From positions 16,480-80,479 of the forward strand of contig CAJTTH010000003.1 in NCBI GenBank assembly GCA_910579125.1: 64,000 bases of DNA, written 5' to 3'. A program made the translations under genes and the position numbers. The stretch is from an uncultured Oscillospiraceae bacterium (GTDB taxonomy: Bacteria > Bacillota > Clostridia > Oscillospirales > Ruminococcaceae). Below, piece after piece: positions 33,008-40,795 of this stretch. Positions within the stretch are counted from its first letter, which is position 1; the number at the start of each line of letters is the position of its first letter. The notes below the pieces were generated by a model. It was not told where the DNA came from. It made no database searches and saw nothing but the letters and a program-made list of their open reading frames with translations.

Positions 33008-33595
33008 TCAGCCGAGATTTTTCAGTCCGAATTTAATCAGCTCCTCAACGCTCAAGTCGGGGGCTGCCCCGGAGAGCGCCGCGCCGCACTGTGCGGGATT
33101 GAAACCGAGAGTTTGAAGAGCCGTTATCGCCTCTGCGATATTGCTGCCCCCTTGTACGGGAACGCTCGCCAACTCTGCGGAAGTGAACTTCTGCTCCTTG
33201 GCGACCTTGTCCTTTAACTCCAGCACTATTCTTTGGGCGATTTTCGAGCCTATTCCCGGCGATCTCGTAAGCGTTTTGCTGTCGCCCGTCGCAATGCACA
33301 GCGCCAGCTTTGACGGCGTAATGTCAGACAATATCGAGAGCGCCGCCTTAGGACCTACTCCCGATACCGAAATGAGCTGCTTGAAGCTCGCAAGCTCCGC
33401 GCTGTCCGCAAAACCGAACAGATCAACAGAATTCTCCGTAACGTGCAGATATGTAAACAGCTTTACCTCGTCTAGCTCGCGTATCTTTGAGAGCGTATTC
33501 ATTGTCGTGCGGCAGGCGTAGCCCACCCCTCCGCATTCGATAACGGCAAGCCCCGCCTCCCAATGTGTAAGTTCGCCATGCAGACTGTATATCAT
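33008..33595 (-). CDS. ruvA: Holliday junction DNA-binding protein RuvA
   Basis: Tetrameric four-way-junction binder that loads RuvB. The 195 residues show the N-terminal OB fold, the helix-hairpin-helix pair (ISVSGVGPKAALSILSDI and LTRSPGIGSKIAQRIVLELK) and the mobile domain III (ALQTLGFNPAQCGAAL). It follows ruvC after three bases. Confidence 0.96.
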   Translation of the reverse strand: MIYSLHGELTHWEAGLAVIECGGVGYACRTTMNTLSKIRELDEVKLFTYLHVTENSVDLFGFADSAELASFKQLISVSGVGPKAALSILSDITPSKLALCIATGDSKTLTRSPGIGSKIAQRIVLELKDKVAKEQKFTSAELASVPVQGGSNIAEAITALQTLGFNPAQCGAALSGAAPDLSVEELIKFGLKNLG

Positions 33596-33598
33596 AGT

Positions 33599-34129
33599 TT
33601 ATCCTCGTTTCTTGTTTAACTGTGCGACCTCGTTTGCACGCATAAGCTCGGACATTCTCGATCCGCCCGTGTGCCCGTGACATATCGCAATAGCAAGCGC
33701 GTCGGCGGTATCGTCGGGCTTGGGAACTTCCTTAAGGCGTAGTATGTTCTTAATCATTTCCTGTACCTGATGCTTTTCGGCGCGTCCGTAGCCCGTTACG
33801 GCAACCTTGACCTGCAGCGGCGTGTACTCAAATATAGGAACGCCGCGCTGAACGGCGGCGAGCATTGTCACCCCGCGCGCGTGAGCAACGTCTATTCCCG
33901 TGGTTATGTTCGTGTTGAAGTAGAGCTTTTCAATACTCATGCAGTCGGGCTTGAACATATTGAGAATGCTGCATATATCGTTGTATATCTCCGCGAGCCG
34001 CTTATCGAACGGCGTATCGGGTTCGGTAGTGATAGCGCCGTAGTTTATCACCTTAAAGCGCGTATTGTCATATTCGAGAACTCCGTATCCGACTATCGCG
34101 TAACCCGGGTCAATTCCCAATATTCTCAT
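33599..34129 (-). CDS. ruvC: Holliday junction resolvase RuvC
   Basis: Endonuclease that cuts Holliday junctions symmetrically. The 176 residues hold the acidic catalytic set: Asp in LGIDPGYAIVGYG, Glu in SIEKLYF, and the C-terminal Asp pair in PKPDDTADALAIAICH. The ATG overlaps the radical SAM stop (ATGA). Confidence 0.96.
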   Translation of the reverse strand: MRILGIDPGYAIVGYGVLEYDNTRFKVINYGAITTEPDTPFDKRLAEIYNDICSILNMFKPDCMSIEKLYFNTNITTGIDVAHARGVTMLAAVQRGVPIFEYTPLQVKVAVTGYGRAEKHQVQEMIKNILRLKEVPKPDDTADALAIAICHGHTGGSRMSELMRANEVAQLNKKRG

Positions 34130-34743
34130 GTGTAGCTCTCGTTATCGGAGACGTAAGCGCGTACTCTGAGCGGTATTCCGAGCTTATCGGAAAGTCTTTG
34201 ACACTCGCTTATCTCATCCTCGCCTATAACGTCAACTACCGTAAAGCCCGTTTTTATGCCGAGTTCTTTCATCTTAACCGCAAAGTCGAGCATAACGTCA
34301 AACGACCGCTCCCCGAAGCTCGGACGCGTCACCTCGTTGTAGCGCGCGGCATTCGGCGCGTTAAGGCTTATCGAAACACTGTCGACCAAGCCCTTGAAGC
34401 GCGCGAGGTCGAACTCCTTGTGAATGAGCTTCAGCAAGCCGTTGGTGTTCACGCGTATCAACATATCGGAATTCGCCTTGATATACTCGGCGGTTTTCAG
34501 CAGCATATCGGCGCGAACCGTCGGCTCGCCGTAGCCGCAGAATACCGCATCAGAGATACCTGTTTTATCGAATTTGTCAAAAGCCGCGCAGATTTCCTCA
34601 AACGACGGCTCGTGCTCCAGCCATAAGCTGTCGTTGTCCTTGATGCTGTCGGCATTATTCCTTAAGCAGAACACGCAGTCGCACGGACATCCGTTTGTGA
34701 TATTGATATACATTTTCCCCTCGAATTTATAAAAAATCGTCAT
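34126..34743 (-). CDS. TatD-associated radical SAM protein (TIGR04038-like)
   Basis: A 205-residue minimal radical SAM enzyme. The [4Fe-4S] motif is CPCDCVFCLRN (Cys-x3-Cys-x2-Cys), followed by FCGYGEPTVR, the GxGEP SAM-binding motif, and VNTNGL. I start at the ATG after AAGGAG; 11 upstream codons overlap the promoter region. Members of this subfamily often neighbour a TatD nuclease gene; none is seen here, and the product is unknown. It is the first gene of the ruv operon. Confidence 0.85.
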   Translation of the reverse strand: MTIFYKFEGKMYINITNGCPCDCVFCLRNNADSIKDNDSLWLEHEPSFEEICAAFDKFDKTGISDAVFCGYGEPTVRADMLLKTAEYIKANSDMLIRVNTNGLLKLIHKEFDLARFKGLVDSVSISLNAPNAARYNEVTRPSFGERSFDVMLDFAVKMKELGIKTGFTVVDVIGEDEISECQRLSDKLGIPLRVRAYVSDNESYT

Positions 34744-34781
34744 TTGATCCACTCCTTGAAATAATTTCATACACATTAAAT

Positions 34782-34810
34782 ATTATATCACTGTTCTTCA
34801 AAAAAGTCAA
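34782..34810 (-). promoter_or_regulatory. Promoter of the radical SAM-ruvCA operon
   Basis: TTGACT, 17 bases, TATAAT on the minus strand, about 40 bases before the start codon. Confidence 0.8.
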
Positions 34811-34869
34811 TAGCGAACGGAAAACAGATATGCGCGGTCAGCAACACACAACGAAACCTCCGCATATAT

Positions 34870-34897
34870 TAAAAACCTTGCCGAAAAACGGCAAGGT
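34870..34897 (-). terminator. Terminator of the decayed sugar ABC transporter operon
   Basis: A perfect nine-pair stem ACCTTGCCG/CGGCAAGGT with a five-base loop is followed on the minus strand by TTTTTAAT. Its preservation marks the 3' end of the old transcription unit. Confidence 0.8.
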
Positions 34898-34929
34898 CGT
34901 TATGGTATATGGATAATTCAGGCGGAATT

Positions 34930-35061
34930 TTAGAGCGTGTTCACATTAACGCTAAACGCCCGTCTTTCGGCGAATTTTCGTGAATTTTCTCCGCGGGAAA
35001 TGTCAGAAAAAGCATTGCCGTGAAGAATAAAACCGTCATTATCAGCAGTTTTTTTCATCAT
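34930..35061 (-). pseudogene. Fragment of a second sugar ABC permease (UgpE/LacG type), frameshifted
   Basis: The ATG overlaps the stop of the preceding permease fragment (ATGA) behind GGGGAG, and reads MMKK then A-rich codons. Frame 0 is polar and stops after 43 codons. Removing one A from the seven-A run (35049-35055) instead gives LLIMTVLFFTAMLFLTFPA, a good first membrane helix, before a stop at 34941. Everything downstream of that helix is missing. It reads as the N-terminal stub of the second membrane subunit. Confidence 0.55.
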
Positions 35062-35390
35062 GACAACTCCCCTAGGGTTAATCCCTTTTCGAGATTTCCG
35101 TTAAAGAACATGTACAATATCAGCACCGAAATAAGGAAGATCACCGCCGACGCCGCAAGGCTCTGATAATCGAGCTTGAGGAAGTTTTTGTTCGTGTAAT
35201 ATTGAAGCGTATACGAATGGTCGGGCGGGTAATTCGTGCCGTAAAACAGGTAGCTCTGCTTAAAAATTTTGAAACTGTTGACTATCGACAAAAGAACCGT
35301 GAAAAATACCGTTGGTGCGATCATGGGAAATGTAATTTTAGTGCGGTAAATATCGCCGTGACTGTACAGCATCAAAGCCTTAACGTGGGT
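35058..35390 (-). pseudogene. C-terminal fragment of a sugar ABC transporter permease (UgpA/LacF type)
   Basis: About 105 codons read KITFPMIAPTVFFTVLLSIV then FKIFKQSYLFYG, and end with a last membrane helix VIFLISVLILYMFF. This is the C-terminal third of a binding-protein-dependent MalF/UgpA-type permease, including the stretch right after the EAA loop. The EAA loop and four upstream helices are absent; upstream sequence belongs to another broken frame. Confidence 0.7.
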
Positions 35391-35451
35391 TTCACTGTTA
35401 ATGATGCATTACATTTGTCTGCCTATAATATTTATGCCCCGGACGGTTTTC

Positions 35452-35864
35452 TCAAGAACAACCTCGTCCGTTTGCCCTGTTTTTTTGCGGGAAATTATCG
35501 TACCCGAGCGCGGTGTAATAAACAGTATCTTCGTCTGCACAAACGACCCCGAAGTAAGCCGGGCAGCCTGTAAGATTTTGCTGCGAGTTCCCGAACTTCG
35601 GCATCTCAGACAGGTTTCTAACGCCCGAAAAGCCGTTGAAATTTTCAATGCTGTCGGGATTTTCAACGGGCTTTTCGCGTTCCTGCGGATAAAAACCGTT
35701 CTCGTTTTCCGTTTCGTCGGCATAGCTTACGAAGTTATCCGCAGACGAGGTCTTTCCTATCTCCGTGCCGTATTGCGGCAGCACGAGCGAAACTCTCATT
35801 GCTGCCGCAGGCGCTTATCGCGCACAACAAACATATTCCGAAAACAACAGATATATTTTTTCAT
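35452..35864 (-). pseudogene. Broken solute-binding lipoprotein of an ABC importer
   Basis: The ATG at 35864 is followed by six A. In the adjacent frame the sequence encodes a clear lipoprotein signal, SVVFGICLLCAISACGSNE, with the lipobox AISAC. Removing one A would fuse MKN to it. A second shift joins it to VLPQYGTEIGKTSSADNF and about 90 further codons lacking a recognisable binding-protein core. It lies upstream of two permease fragments in the standard order for carbohydrate importers. Confidence 0.55.
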
Positions 35865-35975
35865 GACTTGCCGCTTTAAACCGTTGTTGTTTTTTCAACG
35901 CCGATCATTGCCGCTTTCATAATTTCATTATATCATATTCCGCTCCTCTTATCCGGCACTTTTTTAAATAACTAC

Positions 35976-36004
35976 TTGACAAATCCGCGGTAAAGTGATA
36001 AAAT
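35976..36004 (+). promoter_or_regulatory. Promoter of trpB
   Basis: A perfect TTGACA, 17 bases, TAAAAT. The leader of about 30 bases is too short for a T-box or trp attenuator. Confidence 0.8.
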
Positions 36005-36040
36005 TTAATTGATAAATTTTAATAATTCCCGGAGGTTTTT

Positions 36041-37258
36041 ATGAAATACGGAGAAATTGATTTTGATACCTACTTTAAGAATTATCCCGACAGGAACGGA
36101 TATTTCGGCAAATACGGCGGCGCGTATATCCCCGACGAGCTGAAGAACGCCATGGACGAGATCACCGAAGCATACTTCACGATCTGCAAGTCCAGCAAGT
36201 TCATCAACGAACTGCGCAGAATACGCAAGGAATTTCAGGGCAGACCTACGCCCATTTCCTACTTGGAGCGCCTTTCGGGCAAACTGGGTCATGTTCAGCT
36301 CTACGTAAAGCGCGAGGATCTGAACCACACAGGCGCTCACAAGCTCAACCACTGTATGGGCGAAGCTCTGTTGGCGAAATATATGGGCAAGAAAAAGGTG
36401 ATCGCCGAGACAGGCGCAGGTCAGCACGGCGTCGCTCTGGCGACCGCGGCGGCGTATTTCGGTCTGGAATGCGACATCTACATGGGTTCTGTCGATATCA
36501 AGAAGCAGGCTCCCAACGTCGCGAGAATGAAGATACTCGGCGCGAACGTCGTTGAGGTAACGGACGGTCTGGCGACGCTCAAGGAGGCGGTGGACGCGGC
36601 GTTTGCGGCGTACAGCAGAGACTACAAGGACTGCATTTACTGTATCGGCTCGGTCGTAGGACCGCACCCGTTCCCGATGATGGTGCGCGATTTCCAGAGC
36701 GTTGTCGGCATTGAGGCGCGCGAGCAGTTCCTCGAAATGACGGGCGAGCTCCCCGACGCAATAGTTGCTTGTGTCGGCGGAGGTTCAAACGCTATGGGCT
36801 TCTTCTCGGGATTTCTGAACGATCCCGTGGACATCTACGGAGTTGAACCCCTCGGCAGAGGTTCAAAACTCGGAGACCACGCAGCGAGCCTTACCTATGG
36901 CTCGGAGGGTATTATGCACGGCTTCAACAGCATTATGCTGAAAGACGAAAACGGCGATCCCGCACCCGTTTATTCCGTGGCGAGCGGACTAGACTATCCG
37001 TCGTCGGGACCCGAACACGCGTTCCTGCACGACATTGACCGCGTAAAGTACGACGTTATCAACGACGACGACACGATCGACGCGTTCTTCACACTGTCGA
37101 GACTGGAGGGCATTATCCCCGCGATAGAAAGCTCTCACGCTGTAGCCTACGCGATGAAGCTCGCCGAGAAAATGGGCAGAGGCTCGATCCTCATCAACCT
37201 TTCCGGCAGAGGCGACAAGGATATGGACTACATTATTGAAAAATACGGCATAAGATAA
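36041..37258 (+). CDS. trpB: Tryptophan synthase beta chain, stand-alone
   Basis: PLP enzyme that joins indole and serine to tryptophan. The 405 residues contain the PLP lysine Lys101 in HTGAHKLNH, the catalytic Glu123 in AETGAGQHG, the phosphate loop GGGSNAMGFF and the monovalent-cation region. It is of the TrpB1 length class. Strikingly, no trpA or other trp gene is adjacent; the gene has its own promoter, a GGAGG ribosome site and a terminator. It may salvage indole or work with a TrpA encoded elsewhere. Confidence 0.96.
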   Translation: MKYGEIDFDTYFKNYPDRNGYFGKYGGAYIPDELKNAMDEITEAYFTICKSSKFINELRRIRKEFQGRPTPISYLERLSGKLGHVQLYVKREDLNHTGAHKLNHCMGEALLAKYMGKKKVIAETGAGQHGVALATAAAYFGLECDIYMGSVDIKKQAPNVARMKILGANVVEVTDGLATLKEAVDAAFAAYSRDYKDCIYCIGSVVGPHPFPMMVRDFQSVVGIEAREQFLEMTGELPDAIVACVGGGSNAMGFFSGFLNDPVDIYGVEPLGRGSKLGDHAASLTYGSEGIMHGFNSIMLKDENGDPAPVYSVASGLDYPSSGPEHAFLHDIDRVKYDVINDDDTIDAFFTLSRLEGIIPAIESSHAVAYAMKLAEKMGRGSILINLSGRGDKDMDYIIEKYGIR

Positions 37259-37272
37259 TCAAATTCAACACA

Positions 37273-37301
37273 AAAGCGGAGAGTGTTCAGTTCTCCGCTT
37301 T
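37273..37301 (+). terminator. Terminator after trpB
   Basis: A perfect ten-pair stem AAAGCGGAGA/TCTCCGCTTT with a nine-base loop, just past the trpB stop. Confidence 0.75.
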
Positions 37302-37328
37302 ATTGCATTTTAATTTTCGAATTGCAAA

Positions 37329-38273
37329 TTACTTTTCCGCATTAACGGATTTTTCGGCAGCGAATATTTTCTCCACAAGAGAGGTCAGATCGGATATGTC
37401 ATACGTGCTGAGTTTCAGGTAAGTATCCGCGAAAGTACGCAGACTTTTATTGTCTGGGTCTTTCCGCCGAACGGCGGACAGGTGCTTATCCATAAATTCC
37501 TTGAGCCTGTTAAGCTGTTTGTCGAGTTTTTCACGTCTTTGCGCCATATTTACGGTAAAGGTTTTCTCGTCGCCGCCGAGTTTCCCGAAAAGCTCGTTAT
37601 AAGTATCCTCCCCGAGAACCAGCTCGGAGCTATTTTCTCCAAAAGCCTCCGCGAGAAATACCGCGCATTTGTTGTAAAGCTCACGGCTTGACGACGCAGT
37701 TTCGCGGTAATTGCCCGCAGCGCCGTTTTTATAAGTGACCGTTCCTTTAGTCGCGCTTGCGCTCGAATACTTGTACAATGTACTCTGCACCGCAAATCCG
37801 AGAGCGCCGCCGACCGTACTGCCGTTTACCGTAACCGCGCCCGGCAAGCTGCCGCTTATAGTGCATTGCTCCACCGATCTTTCTCTGCGTTCCCATGTTT
37901 CCTCAACAGCGTTACCTATTTCGGTCATATTCACTCCACTCTTGCCGAACGTCCGCTCGCTGCCCTTCATATTCAGCTGCCAGACCCCATCGCTTTTGCC
38001 GCTTATAATAGTTAAATTACCGCCCTTGCCGTCCGCGAACGTGAGCTTCCTTTCCATATACGTATAACAAAAAGCGCAGTCCTCGCTCATAGTCTCGTTT
38101 GTAACAAATTCTTTGCGTTCATAGATCGTTTCGGTGGTTGGCAGATTAAGCTCGAACTTATCCAGCTTTGCGGGTTTTAACGCGTTGGTAAAATCAACCT
38201 TTTCCAACCTGCCAACCGCCACCCTGTCGTTCCACACCGCGCCCGAACTGTTATTAACATTGTTTACCGCCAT
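37329..38273 (-). CDS. Hypothetical 314-residue protein, partner of the coiled-coil gene
   Basis: Not recognised. The ATG follows GGAGGTGCGAAT and lies 13 bases after the stop of the coiled-coil gene, so the two are translated together. The start is Asn/Ser/Val-rich (MAVNNVNNSSGAVWNDRVAV); a beta-rich middle (about 65-190) is full of Gly, Thr and Ser (LTFADGKGGNLTIISGKSDG); the final ~90 residues are helical and basic (MAQRREKLDKQLNRLKEFM). There is no signal peptide, membrane segment or enzyme motif; two Cys lie close together at about 66-69 (DCAFC). A structural or secreted-by-other-route protein is possible. Confidence 0.7.
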   Translation of the reverse strand: MAVNNVNNSSGAVWNDRVAVGRLEKVDFTNALKPAKLDKFELNLPTTETIYERKEFVTNETMSEDCAFCYTYMERKLTFADGKGGNLTIISGKSDGVWQLNMKGSERTFGKSGVNMTEIGNAVEETWERRERSVEQCTISGSLPGAVTVNGSTVGGALGFAVQSTLYKYSSASATKGTVTYKNGAAGNYRETASSSRELYNKCAVFLAEAFGENSSELVLGEDTYNELFGKLGGDEKTFTVNMAQRREKLDKQLNRLKEFMDKHLSAVRRKDPDNKSLRTFADTYLKLSTYDISDLTSLVEKIFAAEKSVNAEK

Positions 38274-38286
38274 ATTCGCACCTCCG

Positions 38287-38850
38287 TCATTCAATGCCCG
38301 CGTCAATATCCGCAGATATCTCGGGCGGCATCGTCATTCCGCATTCCATATTGTCCACGACCTCGTCAACGGACTTTTCGGGTTGTTGACTTTCGTCCTC
38401 GTCTTTCCACATACTCTTGTGCTTTTTGACCTTTTCGTTATGCGCCGCGGCTGCCATATTTTTCGCCATCTGGTACATCTCCGAGCTGAATTCCAAAAGC
38501 TTTTGCTCGTCTTTCGGAGGAACTTTATCGCCGCGCGCTATTCTCCGCGCGACTTCCAGACACTTCGAGTATTCGTCCGCCTGCCTAGCCGCCGCTTCGC
38601 CCGCGCGTTTGGTGCTTTCGGCGTTTTGCAGAAACATCTTTTTCGCGTTAAAGCCCTCCATAAATTTTGACGCGCTTTCGCAGCTCGATTCCACGCGGTC
38701 TATCGCCTTTCCGAGCGCGGAGACCTCCTCGTCGGTCATTTCGATCTTCCCGTCCTCAAGAGCCTTTTTCTGCTCGTAGAGGGCGCTGCGCCGCTCGTTC
38801 AGCTCTTTTATTTTCGCGGAATATACCCGGCTTGCCTCGCCTATTTTCAT
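38287..38850 (-). CDS. Hypothetical 187-residue coiled-coil protein
   Basis: A nearly all-helical charged protein. The start is the ATG after GAGGTG (MKIGEASRVYSAKIKELNER). Residues ~10-60 form a coiled coil, ~60-110 a second helix (ESTKRAGEAAARQADEYSKC), then EFSSEMYQMAKNMAAAAHNE, and an acidic tail. I have the impression of similar uncharacterised proteins in gut Clostridia, but know no function. It is the first of a two-gene unit with no clear promoter within its short upstream gap. Confidence 0.7.
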   Translation of the reverse strand: MKIGEASRVYSAKIKELNERRSALYEQKKALEDGKIEMTDEEVSALGKAIDRVESSCESASKFMEGFNAKKMFLQNAESTKRAGEAAARQADEYSKCLEVARRIARGDKVPPKDEQKLLEFSSEMYQMAKNMAAAAHNEKVKKHKSMWKDEDESQQPEKSVDEVVDNMECGMTMPPEISADIDAGIE

Positions 38851-38921
38851 GGAGATCACCTCAAAATATAATTTCATATATTATATCGGCAGAAATTCTC
38901 AGAACTTTAGCATATTTTGCT

Positions 38922-38950
38922 AAAACGGAAACCCCCGACATAATCGGGGG
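38922..38950 (-). terminator. Terminator after the GH44 gene
   Basis: A perfect seven-pair GC-rich stem CCCCCGA/TCGGGGG with a five-base loop, followed on the minus strand by TTTCCGTTTT. Confidence 0.75.
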
Positions 38951-38958
38951 GCTTGATA

Positions 38959-40725
38959 TCACTTTTTCTTTTTTCCGCGAACGACCGCCGTAACCGCAGC
39001 AGCCGCTCCAACAGCCGCAGCGCCGCCTATCGCGAAAGGCAGAACATTACTGCCGCCATTTTCGCTACCGACGCTGTCCGAAACAACGTCGGACGAAATT
39101 TCGGGGGCATTTTGAGGAACGCTCACCACGAACTCCGTAACCGAAAGCGCGGGCAGCGTGTAAGTAAAACTGTTCTCCGATATTTCGTCCACCCCGTCAA
39201 GACGGCGAACCAGCGGGCTGTCGCCGTACAGGGAGTAGACCTCCGCGCTGCCGTATGCGTTTTCCGAGGAAAGCGTGATGCTGACGTACGTGTCGTCGTG
39301 GATCGAACGGTTGGTAACGATTATCTTCACGGTGTTTGCGTCCTCGCCGTCGATCGAGGAATAAACCGAAATATCGCCGTCACTGTGCTTACTTCTTACA
39401 AGCGTATCGCCGAAGCCGTTACCCTCGCCGTCATAGTTCGTGAACATATTGATAGCGCCGAGCTGATACTCGTTCTGATCGAACGACCAGATCGCCGCGA
39501 AATAAACGCCGTACTCCGCGAAAATTCCCAGCATATCGGCTTCGCAGACGCCGCCCGAAATATGGTCGCCTCCGCCGAAATTATACTCCGAAAACGCGAG
39601 CTTTGTACCGGGATAGTATTTGTCGATCGACTGCTGAACGTTCGGCAGCAGTGGAAAGAACTTCGCGCCCGTGTCGATTATCCAGCTGTTCTCACGGTAA
39701 TCAGGGTCGTACAGCGAACGCACGCTGTCAAGCCGCGCCTTAACGCATTCGTCGTTGTCGTAGTGGCTGCACGAGCGTTCTCCGCACGCGCCCTTTGCCT
39801 CGGTGTAGTAGTGCAGATCGAGAACGTCAAGCAGTCGCGTTCCGTTCGCAGCCTCCGCCTTGTGCATTTCGTCAAGATAGAAGTCGATAAACCAGCGGTA
39901 GCCGTTTTCCTGCTTGATACCGTTCCAGTCGGGAGCGCCCGCCAGCGAATCGTAAGCGCTGTACCCGAAAAGCGCGGGACCGAAAACCTCCGCGCCGCCG
40001 TCCATCTCCTTGACGACTGACGCAAGGTCGACGCTCTTTTCGATAAGCTCCGAGCAGGTAAGCTGCTCGCGCTGAACAAGACTGTGCGTATGGTGCCATA
40101 GCGCGGGCTCGTTGTCGAGCGAATACGCCTTGATACCCGTCTCCGTATCGGATTTGCCGAGCTTTGTTATCAGATAATTCAGCAGCTCGTCCATATACAC
40201 AACGTCATCATCGCGGTTCGGTTTTTCGCCGAACTCGCCGCCCTTACGGTTTACTACCTTGAACCAATAGTCAGACGGCGCAGCATCCTCCTCGTGAACG
40301 TTCCCCTTTTTCTCGGACGAGGTATAACCGAGCATTTGCAACGTTATCAAGGTATACGGCACACCACCCCTTTTCGCTTCGTCGGCTGCGTTCAGTATAA
40401 CGCCTGCCGGAACCGGTTTAAACTCGTCCGCAATATTCTGAATAAGATGCATATCCGAGCTGTTTTTCCAGTCCGAACCCGCGTTGGAAACGTTGTTTTC
40501 CCAGTTGTACGCGGATAATCTGTTGCCGCCCAGACGGAACGACTTCGCCGAGACCGCGCTGAGATCCGCGCCGCTGTTCACGCCGTAAATGTAAGGCGAG
40601 ACCGCCTTATGCCCCTCCGACGGAGTCACTGTTATTTTGATTGGTTCGTTCTCCGCAAAAACGCCCATACTCATCGCCACCCCCAAGACTGCTGCCGTAA
40701 TGACCGCTGCCGCAAATTTTTTCAT
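38959..40725 (-). CDS. Secreted, membrane-anchored glycoside hydrolase family 44
   Basis: Endo-acting beta-glucanase/xyloglucanase family. The 588 residues begin with a signal peptide (MKKFAAAVITAAVLGVAMSM, cleavage near VFA-EN), then the GH44 start SPYIYGVNSG and the family hallmark FRLGGNRLSAYNWENNVSNA. The acid/base Glu is in SLDNEPALWHHTH and the nucleophile Glu in LAFSEYNFGGGDHISGG. A C-terminal beta-domain follows (about 460-550), then a membrane helix (VLPFAIGGAAAVGAAAAVTA) and KKKK, suggesting anchoring to the cell surface rather than release. No dockerin or carbohydrate-binding module is seen. GGAGGAG sets the start. Confidence 0.9.
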   Translation of the reverse strand: MKKFAAAVITAAVLGVAMSMGVFAENEPIKITVTPSEGHKAVSPYIYGVNSGADLSAVSAKSFRLGGNRLSAYNWENNVSNAGSDWKNSSDMHLIQNIADEFKPVPAGVILNAADEAKRGGVPYTLITLQMLGYTSSEKKGNVHEEDAAPSDYWFKVVNRKGGEFGEKPNRDDDVVYMDELLNYLITKLGKSDTETGIKAYSLDNEPALWHHTHSLVQREQLTCSELIEKSVDLASVVKEMDGGAEVFGPALFGYSAYDSLAGAPDWNGIKQENGYRWFIDFYLDEMHKAEAANGTRLLDVLDLHYYTEAKGACGERSCSHYDNDECVKARLDSVRSLYDPDYRENSWIIDTGAKFFPLLPNVQQSIDKYYPGTKLAFSEYNFGGGDHISGGVCEADMLGIFAEYGVYFAAIWSFDQNEYQLGAINMFTNYDGEGNGFGDTLVRSKHSDGDISVYSSIDGEDANTVKIIVTNRSIHDDTYVSITLSSENAYGSAEVYSLYGDSPLVRRLDGVDEISENSFTYTLPALSVTEFVVSVPQNAPEISSDVVSDSVGSENGGSNVLPFAIGGAAAVGAAAAVTAVVRGKKKK

Positions 40726-40761
40726 AGCTCCTCCGCTTAATGTATGGTAATTATTGTTTAT

Positions 40762-40790
40762 ATGGTAGCATATTTGCGGCAAATTGTCAA
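40762..40790 (-). promoter_or_regulatory. Probable promoter of the GH44 gene
   Basis: A perfect TTGACA, 17 bases, then TACCAT, a weak -10, which would fit a gene needing activation. Confidence 0.5.
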
Positions 40791-40795
40791 TAGGT

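Noticed and set aside
35900..36040. T-box or trp attenuator upstream of trpB.
   Set aside because: The promoter leaves a leader of only ~30 bases; no TGGNACC-type T-box sequence or leader peptide is present.
35999..36667. Long antisense frames inside trpB and many other genes (for example opposite GH44, clp and spoIVA).
   Set aside because: They mirror the codon bias of well-supported genes on the other strand, lack ribosome sites and family motifs.
36041..37258. TrpB2-type (TrpA-independent) tryptophan synthase.
   Set aside because: Length and N-terminus fit the TrpB1 class; only the lack of neighbouring trpA suggests independence.
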